A stretch of 64,000 nucleotides of DNA from Pirellulaceae bacterium (GCA_023382975.1 JAHDXO010000003.1:212599-276598), one strand, 5' to 3'; positions 45,007-53,236 are shown, counted from the stretch's first letter. The notes: generated from the letters alone by a model not told the origin. Numbers and translations: made by a program.

Positions 45007-45975
45007 ATGAGAACTGACCTGAACCGCCGCGATTTTCTCGCTGTTTCCTCCGCCGGCGTGAGCTTGGCTGCTACCGGGGGGCGAGCGGCCGAGCCCGCCT
45101 ACAAGACCACCCTCCACAAGGCCGTCATCCTGCGCCCGGACCGGATGAACGAGGAGACGTTCACGAAGGTGAAGGACGCCGGCATCGAGGGCCTCGAGGC
45201 CTACACGGTGCCGGTCGACGAGGCGAAGAAGGCCCGCGAGTTGGCCGGGAAGTTCGGTTTGCGCATCCATTCGGTAATGGGTGGCGGATCGGCAGCCGGT
45301 CTGCGTGCCGCCCAAGCCTACGGCGCCGACGCCGTGCTCGCCCCGGTGGGCGGCTGCAGCGTCAAACCCATGCCGGAACCGTGGGAATTCGACATCAAGT
45401 TCGACGAGGCCGACGGCCACATCACCCAACTCGTCGCAGGCGACAACGAGAGGTTCAAAGACTACATCGAGGCCCACAACCGCTCGGTGGACGGAGTCCG
45501 CGAGTCGATCCAAAAACTCCTGCCCGTGGCCGAGGAGACGCAGGTCGCCATCGCCCTGGAAAACGTGTGGAACAACTGGTGCGTACGGCCCGAGCTGTAC
45601 AACTGGGTCGTCGCCTCGTTCAACAGTCCGTGGGTCAAGGCGTATTTCGATGTGGGAAACCACGTGAAGTATGCAGGCATTCTGCGCGACGACAAAGTCG
45701 AGATCGCCTATCCGCCCGAGGTGTGGATTCGCATCTTCGGCACGCGCCTGGCCAAGGTTCACGTCAAGGACTACAAGCTCAACACCGACGGCAAAGGCGG
45801 CACTTGGGCCGGGATCGGGCAAGGGAGCGTCGTCTGGCCTGCGGTCCGCAAGGCCCTAGACGACGTGGGCTACAACGGCTGGCTAACCGACGAGACCGGC
45901 CTCGGTTGGTCCGAACTGTCCCACCGCCTTGACCGCATTATCTCTGGCGATCCGCCCCTGCCGAATGGGAGATGA
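45007..45975 (+). CDS. Tat-exported sugar phosphate isomerase/epimerase-like protein
   Basis: A 322-residue xylose-isomerase-like TIM barrel. The N-terminus NRRDFLAVSSAG is a Tat signal. VKDAGIEGLEAY, VAIALENVWNNW, AYFDVGNHVKYA, VHVKDYK and WLTDETGLG provide metal-binding Glu/Asp/His residues at the expected strand ends. AGGGAGA lies 8 nt before ATG 45007. It is divergent from a Gfo/Idh oxidoreductase, a pairing common in planctomycete sugar pathways. The exact sugar is not inferable. Confidence 0.9.
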   Translation: MRTDLNRRDFLAVSSAGVSLAATGGRAAEPAYKTTLHKAVILRPDRMNEETFTKVKDAGIEGLEAYTVPVDEAKKARELAGKFGLRIHSVMGGGSAAGLRAAQAYGADAVLAPVGGCSVKPMPEPWEFDIKFDEADGHITQLVAGDNERFKDYIEAHNRSVDGVRESIQKLLPVAEETQVAIALENVWNNWCVRPELYNWVVASFNSPWVKAYFDVGNHVKYAGILRDDKVEIAYPPEVWIRIFGTRLAKVHVKDYKLNTDGKGGTWAGIGQGSVVWPAVRKALDDVGYNGWLTDETGLGWSELSHRLDRIISGDPPLPNGR

Positions 45976-46561
45976 GCAGTCGCTGAACCGATCGGTTCTT
46001 CGGTGCAATTTACGCACACATCGGGCCTGCGCCAACGCCCGCAAGGCGAGACGTGTGCATTCGAGGCGGGCACATTGCTGCCCAGGCCGGTCGCTCATCG
46101 CAGAATCTAGGAAGGCGCTGCTGAAGCCGTGCGCAGATTGCGCAAGAGCAAGCCGAAACCCTTCGCTCACGTGTGAAAATAGCCGCCTGGCCGCGATCCG
46201 GGAACTGTTGGACCAACAGAGCGAAGGCGACGATCAGGCATAGGAGATGCCCTCGCTGGCGCGAAACCGACGATCCAACATCGCTGCCCTCCGCTTGCAC
46301 CGCTCGCTCTGTCCCGTCACCGCGTCGCTCAATCGAGGCGCCGCATCCAGGTCATCTTCCTGCCCGCCATTCTCCTGTCCGCATCCGAAGTTTCGCCACA
46401 AAACAGCACAGAGAGCGCAAAGGGAATCTGCTTCGCGTCCTTCGCGCCTTGGCGGTGATTCGTGTCATTCGTGCAATTTGTGGTCGTTCCCCCTCGTTTC
46501 CAGGTGATTGGCCACAAGAGAGCGCAGAGAGCACAAAACGATCTTGATTTGCACCAAGACT

Positions 46562-46785
46562 CCGGCGAGCGTGGTGATTTTCGCCCCGAAGGGGCAGCGA
46601 TATACCAGCCCAGGGCAGCGCCCTGGGGTAGGGGAAGGAAGGTCGTTTCCTGAGCCCTGAAGGGGCGACACAGAAATGCAATGGGCACCTTGTGATGCCC
46701 TTTCAGGGCGTCGGGATCGTGATTCCCAGCGAACCCAGGGCGCTGCCCTGGGCTGGTTTGTTTTGGCCCCTTCGGGGCAAATGTC
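46562..46785. repeat. Composite hairpin repeat, copy 2
   Basis: A roughly 224-bp array of five hairpins: gccccgaaggggc, cccagggcagcgccctgggg, gccctgaaggggc paired at distance with gccctttcagggc, cccagggcgctgccctggg, and ggccccttcggggc. Related copies lie at 35675, 46923, 51901, 54319, 54719, 61128 (inverted) and 62781 (inverted). Confidence 0.75.
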
Positions 46786-46922
46786 CGGACAATGCGGCCA
46801 TTGGCGAGCGTGGTGGCGTCGGCCCCACGGTGATCCGGTCGCCAACTGCACCGGATGGGCTCACGCGGGGATGGGGCAAAAAAATCGAGGGCAGAAAGAT
46901 GGATTACAGAATCATGAATGCC

Positions 46923-47148
46923 CCGGCGAGCGTGGTCGTACTTCGCCCCGAAGGGGCAGCGACATAACAGCCCAGGGCATCGCCCTGGGAAAACGAACGA
47001 AGGTCGTTTCCTGAGCCCTGAAGGGGCGACACAGAAATGCAATGGGCACCTTGTGATGCCCTTTCAGGGCGTCGGGATCGTGTTTCCCAGCGAACCCAGG
47101 GCGATGCCCTGGGCTGATTTGTTTTGGCCCCTTCGGGGCGAATGCCCA
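46923..47148. repeat. Composite hairpin repeat, copy 3
   Basis: Same structure as 46562-46785, offset by 361 nt, with ggcgatgccc replacing ggcgctgccc in the fourth hairpin. Confidence 0.75.
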
Positions 47149-47226
47149 GTCACCAAATACCGACCCCCGTTCAGCGCCCGGGGGCCACTGCTGCCAACTG
47201 ACAACTGCCAACTGACAACTGACAAC

Positions 47227-48195
47227 TCACCAAGTCAAATTGGCGCGGACTTGGCGGTCGTCGGTGACCGGTCGGCGCAGATCCTGCTGCGGCGGCAATG
47301 GTGCGTCCAGTTCATCCCGACCGAAGACGCGGGTCTCCCGGGAATTGCCGCGATAGATCTCGGTCTTGAACGAAGCGTTGTACGGGAACTCCGCGCCCAG
47401 CAGCGACTCGAGCGTCATCCGCTCGTCCAGTTCCTCGGTCAACCCGAGTTCCGCCTCGTCCATCGAGCGTGGGACCAGCGAGACCTCGCCCCGTCCTTCG
47501 ACCGTCCGCAGGATGTTCGCCTGCTTCAACGACACGGCGATCGTCACAGCCGGATGGGACGGCGGAGGAGGCGGCCTCCGGCCGTTGCTGTACCGGATGT
47601 CCAAGTCGTCGCCGCCGTTTTGACCGCCGCCGACCGGCTTCGGACGCTCGACCGACACCACTTCGACGCCCTGCATCAGCGTGACCGTCGTCTCGGGAAT
47701 CGGGGCCCGCGTCTCGTCACCCGCGCGAGGCGTCGCGCGGAACAACACATCCACGTAGGTGCCCTCGGTCACGGCGCCGCCCATGCGGTACGGCACTTCC
47801 AACGTCACCGCCCGCTTGCCCGGCTTCAGAATCTCGGCCACGTTCGGGCCGGTGCCCTCCAGAAACAGCGTGGTGGTCAGAAAAGGCTCGCCCTTGCGGA
47901 TCGGCTGGCGGACCATGCGGCCGATGATCTGTTCGGTGCTGAGCATCACCGAGGGATTGGCCAATCCCCGCTGCGCCATCTGCGACTGGGTCATCGGGTG
48001 CAACCCCATGTCGCCCAAACGCAAAATGCGTCCCGGCGGCAGATCCTCGGTGGCCAACGGCACGATGATCCGGCGTTCCGCCTCCGGCGGCCCTTTTGGT
48101 TCGGCCAGCAGAATCGCCCGCAAACCGTAAGCACCCAGCAACCCCGAGAAGATCGCCAATACGCCGATGCTCATCGATCCACTTGAAAGAGTCAC
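47227..48195 (-). CDS. cpaB: Flp pilus assembly protein CpaB
   Basis: A 322-residue protein. The GTG at 48195 has GGAAGGAG 6 nt upstream, so it is preferred over the ATG at 48174. The N-terminal membrane anchor is GVLAIFSGLLGAYGLRAILL. The SAF/CpaB region has PLATEDLPPGRILRLGDM and IIGRMVRQPIRKGEPFLTT, then GKRAVTLEV and GTYVDVLFR. CpaB/RcpC acts in the periplasm in assembly of Tad/Flp pili. It ends a minus-strand locus that includes a prepilin peptidase and five pilins. The stop codon adjoins the end of a repeat tail. Confidence 0.92.
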   Translation of the reverse strand: MTLSSGSMSIGVLAIFSGLLGAYGLRAILLAEPKGPPEAERRIIVPLATEDLPPGRILRLGDMGLHPMTQSQMAQRGLANPSVMLSTEQIIGRMVRQPIRKGEPFLTTTLFLEGTGPNVAEILKPGKRAVTLEVPYRMGGAVTEGTYVDVLFRATPRAGDETRAPIPETTVTLMQGVEVVSVERPKPVGGGQNGGDDLDIRYSNGRRPPPPPSHPAVTIAVSLKQANILRTVEGRGEVSLVPRSMDEAELGLTEELDERMTLESLLGAEFPYNASFKTEIYRGNSRETRVFGRDELDAPLPPQQDLRRPVTDDRQVRANLTW

Positions 48196-48440
48196 GTCTT
48201 GCTCCTTCCAGGCGGGTGGCCCGTGCGGCGCCCCGCGAATGAGACCCAGCCGCCCGGCGACCTCCCTGATCCGGACAGCATGAATGATAACTGCCAATCG
48301 GAAGCCCGGTCGCCGCGTTCCTCCGCAGCCGACCACCGCTTCCGACTTGTTCTCGCTACTCCGTAGCCGAATTCGTGAGAATTCGGACTCGAGTGCCTTC
48401 CTCCGAATCCTCACGGATTCGGCTACCGATGTTCTTTGTG
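48196..48440. repeat. Intergenic region with GTAGCC-type dyads
   Basis: Between cpaB and the peptidase gene, two dyads lie at 48363-48386 and 48403-48426 (GTAGCCGAATTCGTGAG..., then its diverged complement with GGATTCGGCTAC). They follow the peptidase stop closely and may act as transcript-end structures. Confidence 0.6.
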
Positions 48441-49010
48441 TCAATTCATCGCCGACAGCAGCAGGACCAGCCAGGTGGCCAGCGCCGCCGGAACGCCGAA
48501 CGGCATCAACCGGCGCTTGGTGCGCCGTCGCTGCTCGGACTCGTCCCCCGCCAGCGCATGACGTTTGCCATCCGCGCGGCCGGATTCGATGTATTGGGTA
48601 CGGGTTCGGTTGAACCCTTTTTGACAAAACTGATAGGCCAGCACGACCGCCGATCCCAGCACGATCAGCACGGCGCTGACCACGAACACGTACAGAGTCA
48701 TCATGGCCCCGAGCCAAGCACCCAGAGCCCCCATGAACTTCACGTCCCCGCCGCCACCGCTGCCGACCAGCCACAGGATGAACAGGATCCCGAATCCGGT
48801 CGCAAATCCGCCCAGCGCAAACAGAAAATGCCGGCCCGCTGTGCCGAACCCGCCCTGGGACCAGCCGTAGAGGATATGAAACAGCAGCGCGGCGAAGAAA
48901 GCCGTCACCGTCAACCAGTTCGGCAGCCGCTTGGTGCGGAAATCCAAAACCGCAGCCACAGCCGTGAAAGCCACCACACAGGCAATCAAGATGGTGTTAC
49001 CCGAATCCAT
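48441..49010 (-). CDS. cpaA: Prepilin peptidase, TadV/CpaA type
   Basis: A 189-residue A24-family aspartic peptidase with several membrane spans (ILIACVVAFTAVAAVLDF; WLTVTAFFAALLFHILYGW; FLFALGGFATGFGILFILWL). The catalytic pair is Asp23 (LDFRTKRLPN) and Asp89 in GGGGDVKFMG, the GxGD motif. It would cleave the leader of the neighbouring Flp-like pilins and possibly the DUF1559 proteins. The basic C-terminal extension near 140-170 is unusual for this short family. Confidence 0.92.
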   Translation of the reverse strand: MDSGNTILIACVVAFTAVAAVLDFRTKRLPNWLTVTAFFAALLFHILYGWSQGGFGTAGRHFLFALGGFATGFGILFILWLVGSGGGGDVKFMGALGAWLGAMMTLYVFVVSAVLIVLGSAVVLAYQFCQKGFNRTRTQYIESGRADGKRHALAGDESEQRRRTKRRLMPFGVPAALATWLVLLLSAMN

Positions 49011-49382
49011 GCAGCAACCTAGTGAGCGGTCGAGTTAGGCAAGATAAACAAGCTAAGCAATCCCTCAAGACTACCCGAAACCTGACGCCCGTCAAGCATA
49101 TTTTCCATTCCGACGCCCAAATTCCCGGTATCCGGCGAGCGGTGGGCGTGAGCCCACCGGTTTTGATCACCATTAAGCACCGTTCGAGAAACAACTGTCC
49201 AGTGTTTATTGCTGATCATCCCACGGAGTGTGATGGCTACATTGGCGAGGCGACAGTTGTTTCTCGAACGATGCTAACCTGCGAGCAGTCGGGAACCGGT
49301 GGGCTCACGCCCACCGCTCGCCGAAGAGAATTCGGATGGAAAAAGCCATTCCCCTCTTATTTTTGAATTCTCACGAATTCAG
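49011..49382. repeat. Nested inverted repeats between peptidase and pilin
   Basis: An outer perfect 30-bp inverted repeat (49133-49162 with 49294-49323) encloses an inner 23-bp one (49177-49199 with 49252-49274, 22 of 23 matching). No gene is seen inside. The outer arms belong to the GAGCGGTGGGCGTGAGCCCAC repeat type also seen in fragments at 46804 and 52213. Confidence 0.7.
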
Positions 49383-49622
49383 CTACGGGACAACCGTGTA
49401 CGTGCCCTCTTCGTTGCCAGCAAACACGACGTCACTCGTACCGGCCAATCCGCCCTCCCACAGGCCCATGATCGCGGCGGCGTAATCCTCGTATTCCGAA
49501 ACCAGCGTCGTCCGCGTCGCGCTGACCCCGACCACGATGCCCAGTGTCAGCAACGTGCCCAGGATCAGATACTCGGACGTCAACAGCGTCCCCGCGTCGT
49601 CTTGCCAAAATCTTTTCCACAT
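49383..49622 (-). CDS. Flp-family type IVb pilin, paralogue 1
   Basis: A 79-residue protein. GGAGGT lies 8 nt before ATG 49622. WKRFWQDDAGTLLTSEYLILGTLLTLGIVVG is the Flp pilin pattern: short basic leader, acidic pair, Gly, then the hydrophobic helix with E (SEYL). The C-terminus TYTVVP has no Cys. Its stop codon lies inside a GTAGCC-type repeat. It is processed by the adjacent TadV. Confidence 0.8.
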   Translation of the reverse strand: MWKRFWQDDAGTLLTSEYLILGTLLTLGIVVGVSATRTTLVSEYEDYAAAIMGLWEGGLAGTSDVVFAGNEEGTYTVVP

Positions 49623-49645
49623 CCGCAACTACCTCCGTCCCGCCC

Positions 49646-49709
49646 GTAGCCGAAGTCGTGAGACTTCGGATGTTGCTAGGCTAATCCGAATTCTTACGAA
49701 TTCGGCTAC
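49646..49709. repeat. GTAGCC-type paired dyads
   Basis: Arm 49646-49669 (gtagccgaagtcgtgag...) and inverted partner 49686-49709 flank 16 nt. They lie between two pilin genes. Confidence 0.7.
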
Positions 49710-49712
49710 CGA

Positions 49713-50051
49713 TCAACCACCCTCGCCGGGGGGCTCCACGGCATAAACGAATGGACCGTCACCGAAAATATCCGGATTCGAGCTGGGAACGTCCGGCCCG
49801 TGATCCACCGCATCCGTATCGCAGAAATCGCGCTGATCCAAAAATCCGCTGCCTGTCGTGGCCCCATCCGGCACGTTGTAACTCTGATCCACGTTCGCCA
49901 ACGCCTGGGCATAGTCGCCCCATTCGGTGACCAAACTATCCCGATAGCTTTTCGCCCCGACCACGATGCCGATGATCAGCAGCGTGGTCAGCAGCACTAC
50001 CTCGGTCGTCAGCACCGTCCCTGCTTCGTCCCGCCACAGCCTGATCCACAT
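49713..50051 (-). CDS. Flp-family pilin-like protein, paralogue 2
   Basis: A 112-residue protein. GGAGGAG precedes ATG 50051. MWIRLWRDEAGTVLTTEVVLLTTLLIIGIVVG is the leader plus helix. An extended globular tail (YGDYAQALANVDQSYNVPDG, FCDTDAV) is longer than ordinary Flp. It probably forms a minor or specialised pilin. It ends 3 nt from the repeat at 49709. Confidence 0.72.
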   Translation of the reverse strand: MWIRLWRDEAGTVLTTEVVLLTTLLIIGIVVGAKSYRDSLVTEWGDYAQALANVDQSYNVPDGATTGSGFLDQRDFCDTDAVDHGPDVPSSNPDIFGDGPFVYAVEPPGEGG

Positions 50052-50084
50052 CGCCGACTCCTCCCCTTGCATCGTCGGACAGTC

Positions 50085-50459
50085 CTAAAACCCCGTCTCG
50101 CCGCCAGCGGTCGAACTCGACGCCGGTTGCGCCACGTTGATGCACTTCGACCCCGGTTCCGTCTGCTCGTGTTGCACCGTGCCCGGCGTGTCGCAGAAAT
50201 CGGGCGCGTCCAAGAAAAACGATCCGGCGGTCGTCAGCGTGCCGCCGTCCCATACGACGGTGATCGCCGAGTAACTGTACGTCTGGTCCAGGTTGGCGAT
50301 CGCCTGAGCCATATCGGCGAACTCGGTGACCACGGAATCCCGCATCGATTTCATGCCCACCAGGCTGCCGATCGACAGCAGCGTCATGATCAGCACCAAT
50401 TCCGCGCTGTTGACGCTGGCCGATTCGTCTCGCCAGAGGTTCTTGCAGAGATTGCCCAT
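50085..50459 (-). CDS. Flp-family pilin-like protein, paralogue 3
   Basis: A 124-residue protein. LCKNLWRDESASVNSAELVLIMTLLSIGSLVG is the leader and helix. The tail FCDTPGT...SKCINVAQ with C-terminal GGETGF is closely similar to the tail of paralogue 5. Two Cys could form a disulphide. It follows paralogue 4 by about 60 nt. Confidence 0.75.
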   Translation of the reverse strand: MGNLCKNLWRDESASVNSAELVLIMTLLSIGSLVGMKSMRDSVVTEFADMAQAIANLDQTYSYSAITVVWDGGTLTTAGSFFLDAPDFCDTPGTVQHEQTEPGSKCINVAQPASSSTAGGETGF

Positions 50460-50520
50460 GATTTTCGCAATTTCCTTCGGTCGCCGCCGTTTCGTCGGCA
50501 GACCGTCTTTAGCGGATGGT

Positions 50521-50691
50521 TCAAGGTGGCAGAATCAAACCGGCCAATTGCCCCAGTTTGCTCAACAATGCCTCTTGCACCGAATTGATCCCGACCAGCA
50601 GACCGATGGTCAGCAGCGTTCCGAGCAACAGGTACTCGGCAGCGACTAGGCCGCCCAGCCGATCTTGCCACAGGCAACGAAGTAGTTTCAT
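50521..50691 (-). CDS. Small Flp-family pilin, paralogue 4
   Basis: A 56-residue protein with no tail beyond the hydrophobic helix: MKLLRCLWQDRLGGLVAAE, then YLLLGTLLTIGLLVGIN. ATG 50691 is chosen over a GTG at 50715. It is the most classical Flp-size subunit and may form the main pilus fibre. Confidence 0.65.
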   Translation of the reverse strand: MKLLRCLWQDRLGGLVAAEYLLLGTLLTIGLLVGINSVQEALLSKLGQLAGLILPP

Positions 50692-51157
50692 GGTGGGGTT
50701 ACTCGTTCCTTGCACATCGATCCCGTCAAAATCATCCGCCCACTCAGTTTAATCCGCAATCCGGTGGATGGCAAATGAATTGTCTGGCAATTCCACATGG
50801 CCCGGGATTTCGCAGACCGGTTCTTCACGTGGTCCGGTCTCTCCGAGGCCGGAATGGCATTCGGCGTCTCGGAGATCCACTGCCACGTGGTTCGCTTGTA
50901 GTACCGCCGTCAGGCAGTTCGGAAGAGTCGGCTAAAGCCGACCCTACAAATTCGCGAGAACCTCTGCAAAGACGCTCAGGTGCTGGGACTCGCGTTCAGC
51001 GCCCGCGAGCCACTTTGGGTCACAGGCTGGCAGCCTGTGCTACGCGGCGTGGGCGCAAAACGAAATCGCGGGGTGCGTTGCCGCGCCCCGCGATTTTCTG
51101 TCTGTCATCAACCGAACAGCCATGCCGCTCGGTCATGCGACGCGGCAAAGACGAAGG
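50692..51157. repeat. Repeat-bearing gap between pilin genes
   Basis: No gene is supported. It holds palindrome gtcggctaaagccgac at 50927-50942 and the palindrome cacaggctggcagcctgtg at 51021-51039, related to 22855-22875. Confidence 0.6.
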
Positions 51158-51529
51158 TTAGGGCGAAGGCTGCAAGCCCGTCTCGCCACCGTCCACTATG
51201 CTGCTGGGCAACTCGGCGACTTGGACGCACTTGCTGTTGGCAGTGCCCAGTGGATCCGTATGCACTGCCGTTTCCGTAGCATCGCAGAAGTCGGCCTGAT
51301 CGTTGAAGTACGAGCCGGTGGTCTGCGCGGCGTGCCCCAGGATACCGCTGTAGCTGTAGCTCTGGTCGATGTTGGCGATGGCCTGAGCGATGTCGGCCAA
51401 TTCGGTGACGACGGAGTCGCGAACCGACTTCAGACCAACCACCATGCCGATCACCAGGATCGTGGCAACCAGAACGATCTCGGCGGAAATGACGGCACCC
51501 GCCTCATCCTTCCAAAGTCTCTGAAACAT
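51158..51529 (-). CDS. Flp-family pilin-like protein, paralogue 5
   Basis: A 123-residue protein. GGAGGTTT lies 7 nt before ATG 51529. MFQRLWKDEAGAVISAEIVLVATILVIGMVVG, then YSYSGILGHAAQTTGS and FCDATETAV with SKCVQVAELPSS and GGETGL. It is the first gene of the minus-strand pilin run. The tail matches paralogue 3. The Cys pair and the GGETG end recur, suggesting selection for the tail. Confidence 0.75.
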   Translation of the reverse strand: MFQRLWKDEAGAVISAEIVLVATILVIGMVVGLKSVRDSVVTELADIAQAIANIDQSYSYSGILGHAAQTTGSYFNDQADFCDATETAVHTDPLGTANSKCVQVAELPSSIVDGGETGLQPSP

Positions 51530-51900
51530 GCTGAAACCTCCAATAATGAAAGGAACCCCTGAAACGAAATGCCCTCCGCCCATTGCGGAGACCATTTCCT
51601 TAAATGCCCAATTCAACCCAGGAACCGGGACTGCGATTGACCAAGCATGTTGCGTGCCAAGCCGAGAAAGCGGTGCGAACCGCGGGGCGGCGTTCGACGG
51701 CAAGTCGATATACAGCATGATGTTACACAATCTTCGGCACGTCCGATCACCGACCCGTCGCAGCGGTGTAAACACCCGCGAGATCATTTAACGCCCTGAG
51801 CGCCCTGAGCGCAAAGGTGTAAAGACTTCTTAGCGCGCCGGTTCAGGCGGGGATGGGCAGAAAGATCGATGGCAGAAAGATGGATTACAGCATCATGGAT

Positions 51901-52200
51901 GCCCCGGCGAGCGTGGCTGTGCTTCGCCCTGAAGGGGCGGCGCCGTGAAGGATTTTCGTAGCCGAATTCGTGAGAATTCGGAGGTTCTGGGGAGACTCCG
52001 AATTCTCACGAATTCGGCTACCATCGTTTTCCCGGTGTTTTCCACGCCAAGAGATCCTTCACGGCGTTGCCTGAAGGGGCGGCACAGACAACCGATGGGC
52101 ACCTTGTTCTGCCCTTTCAGGGCGACGCGATCGTGTTTCCCAGCGAACCCAGGGCGATGCCCGGGGCTGATTTGTTCCGGCCCCTTCGGGGCGAATACCC
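51901..52200. repeat. Composite hairpin repeat, copy 4, interrupted
   Basis: Begins ggcgagcgtggctgtgcttcg, continues into gccctgaaggggcgg, then the 129-bp element, then cctgaaggggcggcacagac...gccctttcagggc and the final hairpins. The first two hairpins are missing. Confidence 0.7.
51941..52069. mobile_element. 129-bp TIR element, copy A
   Basis: Ends with inverted CGCCGTGAAGGAT / ATCCTTCACGGCG, has two internal GTAGCC-type dyads, and lacks any coding capacity. It is flanked by direct repeats cctgaaggggcgg (51928-51940 and 52070-52082). It is identical base for base to 61214-61342. Confidence 0.8.
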
Positions 52201-52332
52201 AAACAATCGATTCCGGCGAGCGTGGTGGCGTCAGCCCCACGGTGATTCGATCACACCAACCACACCGGATGGGCTCACGCCCACCGCTCGCCAGATTCCA
52301 ACCCCCGTTCGGCGCCCGGGGGCCACTCCTGC

Positions 52333-52388
52333 CAACTGCCAACTGACCACTGCCAACTGACCACTGCCAACTGACCACTGCCAACTGA
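52333..52388. repeat. Tandem 14-bp minisatellite
   Basis: Four units ending CCACTGCCAACTGA, the last three identical (52347-52388). Related CAACTGACAACT tails end other repeat modules at 47186, 54986 and 61051. Confidence 0.75.
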
Positions 52389-52510
52389 CCATTTGCCCAA
52401 TCCCCAATCGCGACCTAAGCTAGAACGAGCGTTCCACCCCGTCCAGTTGGTGTATTGCCATGAAAAACCTGATCGTCATGAAATCGGGGCAGTGATTCAG
52501 GACGGAAGCC

Positions 52511-53236
52511 ATGCAAACAGAACTGGCGATTTCTCAAGTCGATTCGGAAGCGACCGGCTGCCAATCCCATATCTGGGTCGTGATCGCCGCGTACCACGAA
52601 GCGGAGCGGATCGGAGCGGTTGTCGATGGCGTGCGGGGATGCGGCGCTGAAGTGGTGGTGGTCGACGATGGCTCCACGGACGACACCGCCGATAGCGTGC
52701 TCGCCCGCGCGGTGTGGCTGCTGCGGCACTCGGTTAACCTGGGGCAAGGAGCGGCGTTGCAGACGGGCATCGATTTCGCATTGTCGCAAGGCGCACACTA
52801 CATTGTCACCTTCGATGCCGATGGACAACACGATCCTGCCGATATCCCTCGGTTGATCGAAGCGTTGCAAATCAACAAAGCGGATTACGCGTTGGGCTCT
52901 CGGTTTCTGGGAACTGCAGATGGGATTCCGGCCATGCGCCGGTTCGTGCTGAGCCTAGCCGTGTGGTACACGCGCTGGCTCTCGGGCGCTCGCCTGACCG
53001 ACGCCCACAACGGCCTACGGGCGATGACCCGTCGCGGTGCGTCGGACTTGCGCATTACGTTGAATCGCATGGAACACGCCTCGGAGATCATCGACCAGAT
53101 TGTGGCATCGGGGCTGAAGTACGTCGAAGTACCGGTGCGGATCCGGTATACTCCAGACACTTTGGCCAAGGGGCAACGTTCCTCGGCGGCCATCAAGATG
53201 GGCTTGAAATTGGTGCTGGAGAAGGTGTTTCGATGA
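52511..53236 (+). CDS. Glycosyltransferase family 2, DPM-like
   Basis: A 241-residue enzyme. WVVIAAYHEAERIGAVV, VVVVDDGSTDDT and VTFDADGQHDP (the DxD-containing motif) are classic GT2. GSRFLG and HNGLRAMTR complete the family pattern for dolichyl-phosphate-mannose synthase-like enzymes that load undecaprenyl-phosphate with a sugar. No membrane spans are fused. Its stop overlaps the DUF2304 start (ATGA), and that protein supplies a likely membrane partner. Confidence 0.9.
   Translation: MQTELAISQVDSEATGCQSHIWVVIAAYHEAERIGAVVDGVRGCGAEVVVVDDGSTDDTADSVLARAVWLLRHSVNLGQGAALQTGIDFALSQGAHYIVTFDADGQHDPADIPRLIEALQINKADYALGSRFLGTADGIPAMRRFVLSLAVWYTRWLSGARLTDAHNGLRAMTRRGASDLRITLNRMEHASEIIDQIVASGLKYVEVPVRIRYTPDTLAKGQRSSAAIKMGLKLVLEKVFR

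Larger units (their letters stand above)
45976..47226. repeat. Repeat-dense intergenic block
   Basis: No gene is supported. Contents in order: unassigned DNA to 46350; a module 46385-46470 (cacaaagagcgcaaaggg...cgccttggcggtgatt, also at 53765-54190); composite copy 46562-46785; a GAGCGTGGTGGCGTC module at 46804-46865; a module of AGAAAGATGG-like units at 46870-46920; composite copy 46923-47148; and a CCCCCG/CGGGGG hairpin with CAACTGACAACT tails at 47159-47226 that abuts the cpaB stop. Confidence 0.7.
51530..52510. repeat. Repeat-dense gap with composite copy 4 and the 129-bp element
   Basis: No gene is supported. An AGAAAGATGG-like module lies at 51851-51900, a composite copy at 51901-52200 interrupted by the 129-bp element, a GAGCGTGGTGGCGTC module at 52213-52292, and 14-bp tandem units (CCACTGCCAACTGA) at 52333-52388. 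Confidence 0.7.

Noticed and set aside
46329..47042. Minus-strand frames encoding CVAPSGLRKRPSF-like proteins, recurring at 54220 and 54613
   Set aside because: They translate the hairpin repeats and recur only with them, so they are repeat artefacts.
52333..52388. Regular repeats that could suggest a CRISPR array
   Set aside because: Units of 14 bp are directly adjacent with no unique spacers, and no cas genes are present.
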